Shown piece after piece: positions 1 through 9,162 of a DNA stretch of 64,000 bases. The position numbers and the translations under genes were made by a program. The stretch lies in the NCBI GenBank assembly GCA_030068145.1, contig JAPJBO010000083.1, forward strand, positions 1 through 64,000, read 5' to 3'. Position 1 is the stretch's first letter. Each line of letters begins with the position of its first letter. Below the pieces are notes generated by a model. The model saw nothing but the letters and a program-made list of their open reading frames with translations. It did no database searches and was not told the origin of the DNA. The DNA is from Diplonema papillatum (lineage: Eukaryota; Euglenozoa; Diplonemea; Diplonemida; Diplonemidae).

Positions 1-39
1 TGCGAGCTGGGGCACCCGCAACGGGTCCGGTTGTGCTGA

Positions 40-156
40 GGGGCTCTCGAGAGACAAGGCAGGACACAGAACACGAGTAAATAAAAATCAAGCAAATGGG
101 AAGCGAACGGAAAGCAAGCGGATGAGGACGGTGTTCTGTGTTGCTGGGGCCCCGCG
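40..156 (-). repeat. SINE-like dispersed repeat body, copy 1
   Basis: This block begins with a GGGGCTCTCGAGAGAC-type end and finishes in GGGGCCCCGCG. It recurs nearly unchanged at 12318-12442, apart from small indels. The tRNA-like module at 160-222 lies directly upstream on the minus strand, the usual order of a tRNA-headed SINE (head, then body). A 25-bp piece of the same body also sits at 16139-16163. Confidence 0.7.
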
Positions 157-159
157 ATG

Positions 160-222
160 TCAAGGGCGGGATTCGAACCCAGGCCTACAACCCTCTATCT
201 CTTGCAATCAGGCTTGGCAACA
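160..222 (-). ncRNA. tRNA-like RNA polymerase III promoter remnant
   Basis: On the minus strand there is a perfect B-box-like GGTTCGAATCC at 169-179. An A-box-like TTGCCAAGCCTG lies at 209-220, about 30 nt upstream. I cannot fold a full cloverleaf, so this is more likely a tRNA-derived SINE head than a working tRNA gene. It runs directly into the repeat body at 40-156. Confidence 0.45.
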
Positions 223-309
223 CAGGACCCCCAAAGAACGCGCAGAATGGGAAGCAAAAGGATGAGTGGTGGGAGTCCAATAAAGTACAGAAACTGTAGC
301 TTTTAAATC

Positions 310-455
310 GTTGGCCAAGGTGTTCGCCATGGCGATCCTGGAAACCGCCTTCATCACGGCGAAGCTGAGCCGGTGGTAACCCAGCTGGGCGAGGGAGGGG
401 TACGACTCCCAGTCATACCTCCGGTGCAACGCTGATATCAGCGCCCTCAGCTCCG

Positions 456-459
<4 letters not shown>
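310..459 (-). pseudogene. Fragment of the retrotransposon reverse transcriptase gene
   Basis: About 150 bp match the minus-strand coding sequence of the retroelement at about 4216-4364, with only scattered substitutions. The match encodes the segment just downstream of the endonuclease domain, with residues such as ELRALISALHRRYDWESY. The fragment breaks off after MANTL and continues into unrelated sequence, so it cannot encode a working enzyme. A 32-nt T tract (460-491), an A tract in the sense of the gene, abuts its upstream edge. That position is odd, because poly(A) is expected downstream. Confidence 0.85.

Positions 460-491
<32 letters not shown>
460..491. repeat. Homopolymer T tract (A tract on the minus strand)
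   Basis: Thirty-two uninterrupted T residues separate the reverse transcriptase fragment (310-459) from unrelated sequence. Similar tracts occur at 2232-2272, 6301-6313, 12301-12314, 12463-12487 and 15789-15806, mostly at borders of inserted sequences. Confidence 0.9.
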
Positions 492-746
492 CTCCTGTTT
501 CGTTTCCACTGCAGTTAGCCACATTTTTTTTTTGGAAGAATCGTACGGGGGCCTTCGAGGCAAACTGGGAAAAATGGGCAAGACAAGCAAGTTCCAAAAG
601 GGGAAGTTCAAATACTTCGTTTGTGGGCCGACACTCGGGTATTCTCCGGTGTCTTTTCGATTGGTGTGACTCAGTCCCTCCTGCTGCAAATTTTGTGAAA
701 TGCAGGAGTGGACTTGTCACAGCCAACCGCACAGACAGCCTTGATT
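492..746. other. Unassigned spacer
   Basis: No gene or clear repeat is recognised here. Reading frames across it are short and run through the T tract. Confidence 0.4.
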
Positions 747-887
747 CGAGACTGGAGGTCCTATGAACATGCAATGTGAATAGCCTCTATTCGAGCCAAC
801 CCCACTTTTAAAAATGTACTGTTTTTGAACTGGATAATAGCGCGGAGCTGGCTTTTTCCGTTTTTCGGATTTCATACCTGTATGGTC

Positions 888-949
888 CACTTCAACAGTG
901 CGACGGTCTCCGGACCCACAGGTCCGCGGTTCGATCCCCGCGTGAAGTG
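888..949 (+). ncRNA. tRNA-like module without a D arm
   Basis: The 62-nt segment closes with a perfect 7-bp acceptor-like stem, CACTTCA with TGAAGTG. A T-arm-like stem-loop with a GGTTCGATCC B-box core sits at 925-942. The middle can form one hairpin (GGACC-CACA-GGTCC), and there is no room for a D arm. A T6 run follows at once, as for a polymerase III transcript. It could be a SINE module, a degenerate tRNA or an unusual small RNA. A standard tRNA is unlikely because of the length. Confidence 0.5.
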
Positions 950-955
950 TTTTTT
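950..955 (+). terminator. Putative RNA polymerase III terminator
   Basis: Six T residues directly follow the tRNA-like module at 888-949. A T-run of four or more on the sense strand is the standard polymerase III stop signal. Confidence 0.45.
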
Positions 956-979
956 CGGTTTGAAGTTTTGAGAGTTTTT

Positions 980-2149
980 CGAGACTGGAGGTCCTATGAA
1001 CATGCAATGTTCACCAGAACTTTGCTTCACCCGAACTTCGCCCGAACTTTGCTTCGCCCGAACTTTGCTTCACCAGAACTTTGCTTCACCCGAACTTTGC
1101 TTCACCCGAACTTAGCTCCACCCGAACTTAGCTTCGCCCGAACTTTGTTTCGCCCGATCTTAGCTTCACCAGAACTTTGCTTCACCCGAACTTTGCTTCC
1201 CCCGATTTGCTTCCACCAGAACTTTGTTTCGCCCAAACTTTGCTTCCACCAGAACTTTGTTTCGCCCAAACTTTGCTTCCACCGGAACTTTGCTTCATCC
1301 GAACTTTGCTTCCCCCAGAACTTAGCTTCGCCCGGACTTTGTTTCGCCCGAACTTAGCTTCACCTTCGCCCGAACTTTGCTTCACCATAACTTTGCTCAC
1401 CCGAACTTAGCTTCGCCCGAACTTTGCTTTGCCCGAACTTTGTTTCGCACGAACTTAGCTTCACCCGAACTGTGCTTCACCAGAACTTAGCATTTCCCGA
1501 ACTTAGCTTCGCCCGAACTTGCTTCGCCCGAACTTTGCTTCGCCCGAACTTAGCTTCACCCGAACTTTGCTTCACCAGAACTTAGCATTTCCGGAACTTA
1601 GCTTCGCCCGAACTTGCTTCGCCAGAACTTTGTTTCGCCCAAACTTTGCTTCCACCAGAACCGTGTTTCGCCCAAACTTTGCTCCACCGGAACTTTGCTT
1701 CATCCGAACTTTGCTTCCCGCCAGAACTTAGCTTCGCCCGGACTTTGTTTCGCCCGAACTTAGCTTCACCTTCGCCCGAACTTTGCTTCACCAGAACTTT
1801 GCTCACCCGAACTTAGCTTCGCCCGAACTTTGCTTTGCCCGAACTTTGTTTCGCCGAACTTAGCTTCACCCGAACTTTGCTTCACCAGAACTTAGCATTC
1901 CCGAACTTAGCTCGCCCGAACTTGCTTCGCCCGAACTTTGTTTCGCCCGAACTTGCTTCACCCGAACTTTGCTTCACCAGAACTTAGCATTTCCCGAACT
2001 TAGCTTCGCCCGAACTTGCTTCGCCGAACTTTGTTTCGCCCGAACTTAGCTTCACCCGAACTTTGCTTCACCAGAACTTAGCATTTCCCGAACTTAGCTT
2101 CGCCCGAACTTTGCTGTTCCCCGAACTTTAACTGCTGCCTCCAGTCTCG
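980..2149. mobile_element. Inverted-repeat element filled with a minisatellite, copy 1
   Basis: CGAGACTGGAGG at 980-991 is matched by its exact inverse complement at 2138-2149. The interior is almost entirely the 16-bp minisatellite. A second copy in the opposite orientation lies at 32878-33590, with the same two 12-bp ends and the same unlike flanks (TCCTATGAACATG at one end, CAGC at the other). There is no coding capacity beyond the repeats. The sequence beyond the right end (CGCCGGCCTTAGCCGAGCGCAC) is also present next to copy 2. Confidence 0.7.
1010..2130 (+). repeat. 16-bp minisatellite, about 70 units
   Basis: The array repeats CTTCGCCCGAACTTTG with variants CTTCACCAGAACTTTG, CTTCGCCCGAACTTAG and GCATTTCCCGAACTTAG. 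Higher-order blocks recur within it. It lacks stops in some frames, giving reading frames of 70-136 codons rich in Phe, Ala, Pro and Leu that I regard as artefacts. Confidence 0.95.
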
Positions 2150-2227
2150 CCACGCGCCGGCCTTAGCCGAGCGCACGTACTTTTTTTTTAAACACCAGGC
2201 CGTACAGTTTGCCAGACAAGAAGCTGG

Positions 2228-2231
<4 letters not shown>

Positions 2232-2273
<42 letters not shown>

Positions 2274-5200
2274 GTAACCCGGAAAAAATGCTTTACGCAC
2301 GACCCCCGTGGACTAAGCGGAGAGTGTGGGACTACGTTCGTGGAGCTATGGTGGCCGAACGCTACCCACTAAAACAACCGGGGGCCCTTAGAGACTGCTG
2401 CTGAGGAGGCCATCCCCCGTGACTCCCCCGGAGGGGGGCTTGTCAGGCCGAGTCACGACAGCATCAGGGAGAGTGAGGTCAACCATCTCTCCCTGCTCCG
2501 CTCCTGCTCCTGGGTTTGTTTGTTTGTTTTTGCTTCCGCTGACTGATGATGATGCTGCGCTCCGAGCTACCCCTGTCAAGGGCTGACTTGCTCCCTGGCT
2601 CTTTTGCGCGCTTTGTTCCTGTGACTTGGGGTTGCCTGACCTCCCGCTCGCTCCTGGTTTCCCTCCCCCGGCAAGGGGGGGTCCTTGTTGGCATCTTGTG
2701 CCGCTGACTCCTTGGCCGTTCCGTCCGTCCTGGCCCTCTTTCACTTTCTTGGGGTCTACCACCCTCTGCACCGCCGCACTCCTTTTCCTGGCTGGCGCTG
2801 TCGCCGCCCTCTGCTGTCCCTCCCGCCCTGCCCTGGCTGACTGGCTGCCAGGATCCGCTGCTTGACGCCCTCGGGTGGGCTCAGGACTCACAGTCACCTT
2901 CACAGGTCGGGGGCCCCTCAAGCTCACAGTGGGGGTGGCGGCTCCTCCTGCACCCCCAGTCCCCCTCAAACCGGACGCGTTGCCCAGACGCGACCGGCAT
3001 GAGTTGCTCGCTTGAGTGGCCCCTTCCCCGCTCGGGATCGTGATCACCCCTCGCTTCCCCTCCTGCGCTTCGGCCGCCGATCCAGCGCAGTGCTGCCCAT
3101 TATCTCCGCCCTGGCCAGCTAGCTGCGCCTGTCCCCCCGCTGCTTTTGGTGTTAATTTTAGTGCGGCACAACCGGGGGCCCCACCTGAGCTCCGGCCCCC
3201 GGGTGCCGCTGGGGGGGCGTACGGACCATACCTTTGAAGCGGCGGCAGTGCCGCCTCCTGCCGCCCTCCTGCTGGCCTTGCCGAGGCTGCTCGGGAAGGG
3301 TTGGAGCAACCTCGCCCCGTCGCGGCTTGGGGCACCAGGATCGCTGGGGAGACGGGGCTGCTCACCCCGCCTGCCCCCCCCTTGCTGGGTGAGTCGACCA
3401 AGATCACGCAGCTAGGGGAGCTCACCGTGGTGGATCCCTCGCCGCTTCGGTTGGAGGCTGCTCCTTGCCTCCCCAACCCCGCCGGCTTCTTCACCACCAG
3501 CTTGACGCTGGGCTTCCTCTTCCCAGCCTTGGCCTCCGGCGCCCTGGAGGCCGGCTTGGCGCTCGGAGTTGCGGTACCTGTGCTGGTTTTGGTGGGGGGA
3601 GGAGCTGAAGAGTGAGAAGGGGGGGCTTGGCGTGCCTTCCGCAACGCCTCCCTCCTCAGCAGGGCTCGCGCTTCCATCGCGTCGGCCTCCTGCATCGTCC
3701 TCTGCCTCCTCTGCTCCGCGTCCTTCCTACATACCTCCGCTCGCTCTGCCTCGGCCGCCTTCCGCTTCTCGTCGTTCTTGCGGATGAGCTCCGCGGCCAC
3801 TGCTTGCGTGACGATTCGCTGGGCCCGCACCTCAGCAACGCGGGCTGCCTCCTTCTGCTCCGCCTCGGCCCGAAGGAGCGCAGCGGCCTCCGCTGCCTGC
3901 ACTGCCTTCTGCCTGGCCTCCCTCTCCCGCTCGTCTGCGGAGGGGGCCGCACCCGGCTTGGGCGCGGGCTTCGCCGCCGGCTTTGCTGCCGGCTTGGGCG
4001 CCGGCTGCGCTCCTGCTTGTTCCTGTGCTGGGGGTGGGTTAGGGCGTACCTGTTTGTTTCCTCCCTCTGGTGGAGGTGGGTCGGAAGAGTCCGAGTCAGC
4101 ACCCGCTGAGCCCGAGTCAGACGGGTCTGACCCGCTGCTCTCCTCATCCTCATCTATGGAAGCCTCCTCGCGCTCCTCTTCGCCGTCTGCTTCCGGCATC
4201 CCCGGTTCCAGCGACACCAAGGTGTTCGCCATGGCGATCCTGGAAACCGCCCTCATCACGGTGAAGCTGAGCCGGTGGTAAACCAGCTGGGCGAGGGAGG
4301 GGTACGATTCCCAGTCGTACCTCCGGTGCAGCGCCGATATCAGCGCCCTCAGCTCCGGCCCCGCCGAGTCCCCCCACGCCCCGAGGGTATCCACCACGAT
4401 CGGCACCAGCTCCATCGCCAGCAGGGGGGCCTCCTGCTCCACCGCTCTCGTGTACTTGCCGCGTTTGACAGCCTCATACGCGGTCGCCGCCCCCCCTGGT
4501 CCTTCGGCTGCCTTCCTGCGCGACCCCCCGGTCGGCTTCAAGGGGAACGTGATTGCAACGTCAATTAGCCGCAGCTTCCCCCCTCGCTGGTAGGCCACAT
4601 CGAGGCGGAGCCCCGTGTGCGCTGGCTGTGTGAACGGCTGCACCTCCAGCGCCGGTGTCAGGAGCGCTTCTCGAGCTACCGCTGCCACCTCGTTGCGAAG
4701 AGCTGTGTGTGCCCTCGTCCTGAGCCCCCCGGACATGCAGCACAGGGAGTGGTCTCCCATCACGTCCGCGTCCGCATCCCCGCACAAGCGGCACTTCCCG
4801 ACGTGCGCCGTCAGGGGAAGCCCTAGCCTCATGCGCACTGCCACGTTGAACTCCGCCGGAGAGAGCCACATCCACTCCGGGGCGTCGTAGCTGCCGTACA
4901 GCCAAGCCGCAGAGTGCCTCGCCGCACAGCTCTGCATCCTGGCCTGCTTCCTTTCGTCCGCCACCTCCATGATGGCCTCCCTCCTCAGCTGCGCTACTTC
5001 GGCGCTCCAGATCTTCTGCTGCCGCGGTTTCTGTTCCGCCCCCACTCGCTGTGCGTCCTGTACTTTCGTCAGGACGGTAGGGTGCTGTGCGAGATGGGGG
5101 CAGTTCACTGCCGCTTGGCAAAGGGGATCTGCGGCCTGGCTGACCCTTGCCCTTGTCTCTGTGCTCATCAGATCCTGCCCTGCCTCCCATCCGCTCAGTG

Positions 5201-6300
5201 CCGCTGCGACTCCCGCTATTGCAGCCGTGCTGCTGCAAGAGTGCAGCCCTAGTCCCCCCAACCTCGTCGGGAGGGAAGCCTGTGCCCACGTCTCCTCATC
5301 CAGCTCGGCCCCCAGGATGTTCCCCAGGGCTGCTCTCGTGGACCGGTCGACCTTCGCATAGTCGCCCACCGACCCGGTCGAGCGCATGAGCGAGACCACT
5401 GTCGCAAACCCGGCGCAAGTCCGGAGGAGCGCCAGTGCCACGTGCGGGTCCGGCAGGGTCGAGATTGCCCTCGACTTCTTGTCCACCTTCTCCAGTGCCC
5501 TCTCCACCGCCGCTGCTACCGCCTCCGGCCTGCCGAGCGGGGCGCCGAGGAGCTCCCAGTTGTCAAGCAGCTTGTGCTTCATCCCCTGAAACTGCCCTGG
5601 GACCGCCTCGACCGGGTGCACCACGACCTCGCTTTTTTCCCGGTTCAGGAACATACCCGCCTGGGCGCCCTCCCTCTCAAACAGGGCAACCCAGTTCGCC
5701 AAGGCCTGCCAGGTTCCCGCCAGCGCCCCATCATCGAGGTAGAAGGACCTGGCCTCCAAGAAGTCCCCCTCCAGTTCCCCCATCCCTCGTTCCACCCGTT
5801 CGAGCACCTTCTTCAACACGAGGCTGAAGAACAGCGGCCCTAGGGGGTCTCCCTGCTGCACCCCGCTCTCAGACCACACCACCTCATGCCCGAAGGTCAG
5901 CTGCGACCTGGCCCCATAAGCCGCCTCCGCGTACCTAGCAAGAGCCGGGACTTCCTCTGCCACCGCCAGGAGGATAGACTGCCGGTCCACAAGGTTGAAC
6001 GCGTTCTTAAGGTCCAGCTTCACCACCCCTTTCCCCGGCCCCTCGGACATGTAGAGCGCCCCTATTCTTCTCATAGAGGTCAGCATTGCGTCTGCCCCCG
6101 CCTTTCTCCCCACCCCTGTCTGGGTTGCCCCTAACAGGGCCTTCTCGATGGCCTTCTTGACCTCTTTGTCCGCCATCAGGACCTTCGCCGCTAGCCGTCG
6201 CAGGATTTCCCCGCAGGCAATCGGGCGGAGGCCGCCGTCCTTCTTCTCCAGCGCCACCAACTTTGCACCATACCAAAACGGCCTGGCGCTCTCTGCCATC
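2232..6300 (-). mobile_element. 5'-truncated non-LTR retrotransposon copy
   Basis: In the sense of the element (minus strand) it consists of the coding region, a short 3' untranslated stretch (2387-2273) and a 41-nt A tail (2272-2232). The 5' side stops abruptly at 6300 next to a 13-nt A tract and the foldback element, just upstream of the first reverse transcriptase motifs, so the amino-terminal part is missing. The copy is much richer in G+C than most of the window. A fragment of a sister copy is at 310-459. Confidence 0.85.
2388..6299 (-). CDS. Non-LTR retrotransposon polyprotein: reverse transcriptase plus restriction-like endonuclease (5'-truncated)
   Basis: The reading frame stays open upstream to 6392 but has no ATG beyond the terminal repeats of other elements, so 6299 is only the first Met inside element sequence and the true start is lost. 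In numbering from 6392, reverse transcriptase motifs follow in order: KKDGGLRPIA, KLDLKNAFN (Asp127), GVQQGDPLGPLFF and YLDD (Asp220, Asp221). A thumb-like region comes next, then a CCHC knuckle (Cys534, Cys537, His548, Cys551 or 552), then a PD-(D/E)XK-like endonuclease signature (LRLDVAY with LRLIDVAI, Asp598 and Asp611). This order is typical of early-branching non-LTR elements such as the R2, CRE and NeSL types. A tail of about 600 residues is Ala/Pro/Lys-rich, with a coiled coil (about 830-970) and two SUMO-interaction-like motifs (VILVDSP and MVDLTLPD near the end). Catalytic residues are intact, but the copy is probably dead because it is truncated. Confidence 0.9.
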   Translation of the reverse strand: MAESARPFWYGAKLVALEKKDGGLRPIACGEILRRLAAKVLMADKEVKKAIEKALLGATQTGVGRKAGADAMLTSMRRIGALYMSEGPGKGVVKLDLKNAFNLVDRQSILLAVAEEVPALARYAEAAYGARSQLTFGHEVVWSESGVQQGDPLGPLFFSLVLKKVLERVERGMGELEGDFLEARSFYLDDGALAGTWQALANWVALFEREGAQAGMFLNREKSEVVVHPVEAVPGQFQGMKHKLLDNWELLGAPLGRPEAVAAAVERALEKVDKKSRAISTLPDPHVALALLRTCAGFATVVSLMRSTGSVGDYAKVDRSTRAALGNILGAELDEETWAQASLPTRLGGLGLHSCSSTAAIAGVAAALSGWEAGQDLMSTETRARVSQAADPLCQAAVNCPHLAQHPTVLTKVQDAQRVGAEQKPRQQKIWSAEVAQLRREAIMEVADERKQARMQSCAARHSAAWLYGSYDAPEWMWLSPAEFNVAVRMRLGLPLTAHVGKCRLCGDADADVMGDHSLCCMSGGLRTRAHTALRNEVAAVAREALLTPALEVQPFTQPAHTGLRLDVAYQRGGKLRLIDVAITFPLKPTGGSRRKAAEGPGGAATAYEAVKRGKYTRAVEQEAPLLAMELVPIVVDTLGAWGDSAGPELRALISALHRRYDWESYPSLAQLVYHRLSFTVMRAVSRIAMANTLVSLEPGMPEADGEEEREEASIDEDEESSGSDPSDSGSAGADSDSSDPPPPEGGNKQVRPNPPPAQEQAGAQPAPKPAAKPAAKPAPKPGAAPSADEREREARQKAVQAAEAAALLRAEAEQKEAARVAEVRAQRIVTQAVAAELIRKNDEKRKAAEAERAEVCRKDAEQRRQRTMQEADAMEARALLRREALRKARQAPPSHSSAPPPTKTSTGTATPSAKPASRAPEAKAGKRKPSVKLVVKKPAGLGRQGAASNRSGEGSTTVSSPSCVILVDSPSKGGAGGVSSPVSPAILVPQAATGRGCSNPSRAASARPAGGRQEAALPPLQRYGPYAPPAAPGGRSSGGAPGCAALKLTPKAAGGQAQLAGQGGDNGQHCAGSAAEAQEGKRGVITIPSGEGATQASNSCRSRLGNASGLRGTGGAGGAATPTVSLRGPRPVKVTVSPEPTRGRQAADPGSQSARAGREGQQRAATAPARKRSAAVQRVVDPKKVKEGQDGRNGQGVSGTRCQQGPPLAGGGKPGASGRSGNPKSQEQSAQKSQGASQPLTGVARSAASSSVSGSKNKQTNPGAGAEQGEMVDLTLPDAVVTRPDKPPSGGVTGDGLLSSSL

Positions 6301-6373
6301 TTTTTTTTTTTTTCGGAGAAAACCATAAGGGAAGCACTTAAGTCGGGAAAATATTTATCGGAAACTGTTTCCG

Positions 6374-6379
6374 ATAAAT
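6374..6379. other. Target-site duplication, left copy (ATAAAT)
   Basis: ATAAAT here equals 10628-10633. One base is shared with the element end, so the duplication is 5 bp (TAAAT) or 6 bp (ATAAAT). Removing the insert restores a normal TTTCCGATAAATATTTT unit of the surrounding array. Confidence 0.8.
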
Positions 6380-6417
6380 TGAGCCAATTCACCTAGCCCC
6401 CCTGAAAATGACTTTAG

Positions 6418-6485
6418 CTCGATTACGCGTCGATTACACTCGATTACACTCGATTACGCTCGATTACGCTCGATTACACTCGATC
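6418..6485. repeat. Left subterminal CTCGATTAC(A/G) repeats
   Basis: Six or so 10-bp units of the form CTCGATTACA/G follow the left terminal repeat of the transposon. Matching units at 10501-10606 precede the right end in the same orientation. Subterminal repeats like these commonly serve as transposase binding sites; that role is inferred. Confidence 0.7.
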
Positions 6486-6658
6486 AACTTTTGGGTGAAT
6501 TGGGGGGGTACTGCAGTAATTGATTAACGGCGTAACACTCAGGCAATCTTGATTGGTCGGTTCAACGTACCCACTAACGCACCTTCTTCCGGGGCTAAAA
6601 AGGTGCTGATGACAGGATATTGAAATCGGAATAAAAACAAGAATATTAGTCTGAAAAA

Positions 6659-8833
6659 ATGCCCGAGACAGGCCGTGCAGCTGGAGACCAGGAAGTTCGG
6701 GCTGACTTGCGGAAGCAGGTTGTCGAGTGCATACGGGCTCGGGTACCAGTATCTCGCATTAGCTCGCATATATTCAATTTAGCGCAGCTAGTACTTGGGC
6801 CTTTCGGCATTCCGTGCGGGCCAGTTCCAGGCGATAGGGCTGTTCGCCGAGCGCTTGGTAGGCACCTTGTCCTCGGTGACATGGAGTTTCTGCTCCGGCT
6901 TGGGGGTGGTGACTTCGTCATTGCCGGGGATGCAGGAGAGCTTCCGGGGAGCAAGGATATCCTCTGCCTGACGTTCTCGTACCTGGACACGATGGAGCAG
7001 AGGTGGAGGACGCGGCTTGTGCTTGCAGCACTTGTGCGGCAGAAGGATCCAGCAACGACGACGAAGTATCTCCAGTACGTGCTGGACTACTTTCAGAAGC
7101 TGCAAGAGTCGCTCCTTGCCTTGGGGTTCGATCTCCCTGGCGATGCACTGCTCCCAAGGATGAAGAAGGTTGTTACAGACAGAGGCCTCTTCACGACGGC
7201 TAGTGAGTTGTACGCCTGTGGGGCCGTCGACGAGGTCATCATGGAGCCCGTGCATCGCCTGCACCTTGCTGACAAAGCCGTCCAAAAATGTCTGGCGACC
7301 GACCTTCCTTTGCGATCACTCATTCCATTGGCGTATGATTTCATCGCAGGAAACGATGCCTTCCACCACTGGCTGGAAGAAAACGCTGGCGTGAGCCCAG
7401 CAGGCGTGTTTTGGGCACCAGTCAAAGCCGGTCGGTTTTCAACACTGACGGCCGGAGCTTACAGCCTTTCAGAAGAGATTCGGGGAAAACCTCTTGCCGA
7501 GTGGGCGCGGCTTTATCTTTCCACGCGGCAAGTCCTGCTGTACGCGTCCAGCCCAATAGCAAAGAAGCGTGTGCCAAACCGGTTCCTCAAGCTGTATGAG
7601 GCCCTCGTGGGCACGTCGTTCCTTCCGAAGCTCCGCGTCCTCCGCTTGCTGTTCACGTCGCTCTGCTATCCTCTGACGCACTTGCTTTGGCATCTTGACC
7701 AGCTCGGCACCGTCAAGGAGGCGTGGTGCAGCATCCTGTGTTGCCTCTGCAAGAATGTGGGTGACCACGATCTTCAGAAATTGGTCGTGCAGGGCAAGAA
7801 GGACTGGTTCGGATGCGTCGTCCCGTTGCAGATCCGAGTGGTGGAAACCGCATCCAAGTCGAAGCTGAAGTTCGGTGTTGTGGAACTCGAAGATGTTTTC
7901 CTTGTCGAGGACAAGCCTGGTGCAAAGCTATCTGGATACGCAGCAGCTTTAAAAGACGCCCTCGCTCCCCATCGACAGTCCGACATACCCCAAGAAATTG
8001 AGTGTACTGCAGTCTCCGAGGAAGCCGAAGTTCTGGTTGGGCACGTAATGAAATACGTGCGGCATTTCAAGCGCCTAGAATTCGACAAGTACATCAACAT
8101 GTCGAATGCAGCCAACGCACCCCCGAACTGCAATCCGAATTTAACGGAAACCCCTGTAGGTGTGGTGAAGCAGACTGTTGAAGACTGCAAGAACCAGACT
8201 GTCACCGATGAGGTACTCAGGGGTATAGCTGTTATTCGAGGAGGAAACGAACCTGAGATCAGCGAGTGGCTGCTTCGGGACTGCGCCGTTTCGACTCTTT
8301 GTGATACGGTGTACCGTTCATGGGAAAACTGCATTGAAAGGTCCCACCGCCTGGCAGACGAGTTCGAAGCACACACCCAGCGAAAACAGAATCTTGCTGA
8401 TGAAAGCCAGCGCAAGCGCGATGCAAGGGAAGAGATCGCGAAGACACGCTTGGAGGCAATCGAGCAGTTGACCCCGAAGGAGATTGCTGAAAACGGCACT
8501 CGCGCATGCGTATTGAGTCAAAGCATGAAGCGACGCCTTCCCAAAAAGGGCAAAATGAGCGACCTTCTCGAAGCCATCATCGCCTTCGACAAGTCCGACT
8601 TCAAGCTGCCGACTACCTACGGCAAGGTCGGGCGAAAGCGTCCGGAGAAGCCCGGGGGAAAGCACTCTGTGAAACGTCGGAAAAAGAACCCTACGGTTAA
8701 GGCTGGGAAATCATCGAACAAGTCAGGCAGTAGTACCTCGTCCAATGGGTCCGACAATTCCGACGAGTCCGACAATTCTGACGAGTCCGACGAGTCCGAC
8801 AGCGCCGACGATTCGTCAAGCGCTGACTCCTGA
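6659..8833 (+). CDS. Possible RNase H-like (DDE) transposase, 724 aa
   Basis: I do not recognise the family directly. The start is the first ATG of the frame, 280 bp inside the left transposon end. Residues 86-94 (FVIAGDAGE, Asp91) and 171-176 (VVTDRG, Asp174), followed by a VHRLHLADK motif (His199), have the spacing of the first two acidic residues and the CxxH-LNL-like block of hAT and related RNase H-fold transposases. I could not place a third acidic residue confidently. Residues about 560-600 are charged and probably helical (RKRDAREEIAKTRLEAIEQL). The tail has a basic nuclear-localisation-type cluster (KRRKKN) and ends in an acidic Ser/Asp/Asn repeat (NSDESDNSDESD). It is the larger gene of the 6380-10628 element. 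No DNA-binding zinc finger is visible in it, unlike the companion protein. A transposase role is an inference from context and motif order. Confidence 0.6.
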   Translation: MPETGRAAGDQEVRADLRKQVVECIRARVPVSRISSHIFNLAQLVLGPFGIPCGPVPGDRAVRRALGRHLVLGDMEFLLRLGGGDFVIAGDAGELPGSKDILCLTFSYLDTMEQRWRTRLVLAALVRQKDPATTTKYLQYVLDYFQKLQESLLALGFDLPGDALLPRMKKVVTDRGLFTTASELYACGAVDEVIMEPVHRLHLADKAVQKCLATDLPLRSLIPLAYDFIAGNDAFHHWLEENAGVSPAGVFWAPVKAGRFSTLTAGAYSLSEEIRGKPLAEWARLYLSTRQVLLYASSPIAKKRVPNRFLKLYEALVGTSFLPKLRVLRLLFTSLCYPLTHLLWHLDQLGTVKEAWCSILCCLCKNVGDHDLQKLVVQGKKDWFGCVVPLQIRVVETASKSKLKFGVVELEDVFLVEDKPGAKLSGYAAALKDALAPHRQSDIPQEIECTAVSEEAEVLVGHVMKYVRHFKRLEFDKYINMSNAANAPPNCNPNLTETPVGVVKQTVEDCKNQTVTDEVLRGIAVIRGGNEPEISEWLLRDCAVSTLCDTVYRSWENCIERSHRLADEFEAHTQRKQNLADESQRKRDAREEIAKTRLEAIEQLTPKEIAENGTRACVLSQSMKRRLPKKGKMSDLLEAIIAFDKSDFKLPTTYGKVGRKRPEKPGGKHSVKRRKKNPTVKAGKSSNKSGSSTSSNGSDNSDESDNSDESDESDSADDSSSADS

Positions 8834-9162
8834 TTAACCATGGGTCACTTTAGCTTCTCGTTCCTCTGCTCAAGTAATTTTGTTTGCGGTCAGCAGGCTC
8901 ATTTTCATTCAGACGACGTCCTCATTCTTGCTGCTCTTACATAAACCATCTGGCCTGTACGGACTCTACGAAAACGCATGCCGTCATATGTTTGTCCCAT
9001 CTCTCTTGCGTTCTTGTCGTTCTCTATCAGTGGCTGTCGTGCATTCGATGCCTTGTCTCGAATGTTGTGTGCGTTCAAGCGTGTGATCTGGTTGTGCTTC
9101 GCTTCGTGCTGCATTGATAATCTTTCATTGTGAACTTTATTGCAGGGGGTTTGAATTCTAAG

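Larger units (their letters stand above)
747..979 (+). repeat. Dispersed repeat unit carrying a tRNA-like module
   Basis: The unit starts with CGAGACTGGAGGTCCTATGA and ends where the same sequence restarts at 980. A related copy lies on the minus strand from 33590 down to about 33350. The two share the start, the block around AATAGCCTCTATTCGAGCC, a GGATAATAGCGCGGAGC-like block and a tRNA-like module near the end. Their conservation is patchy, as expected for an old repeat family. Confidence 0.75.

Noticed and set aside
6300..6392. Upstream extension of the reverse transcriptase frame
   Set aside because: The frame continues through an A tract, the end of the foldback element and the TIR of the inserted transposon; it has no ATG upstream of these and is a fortuitous fusion.
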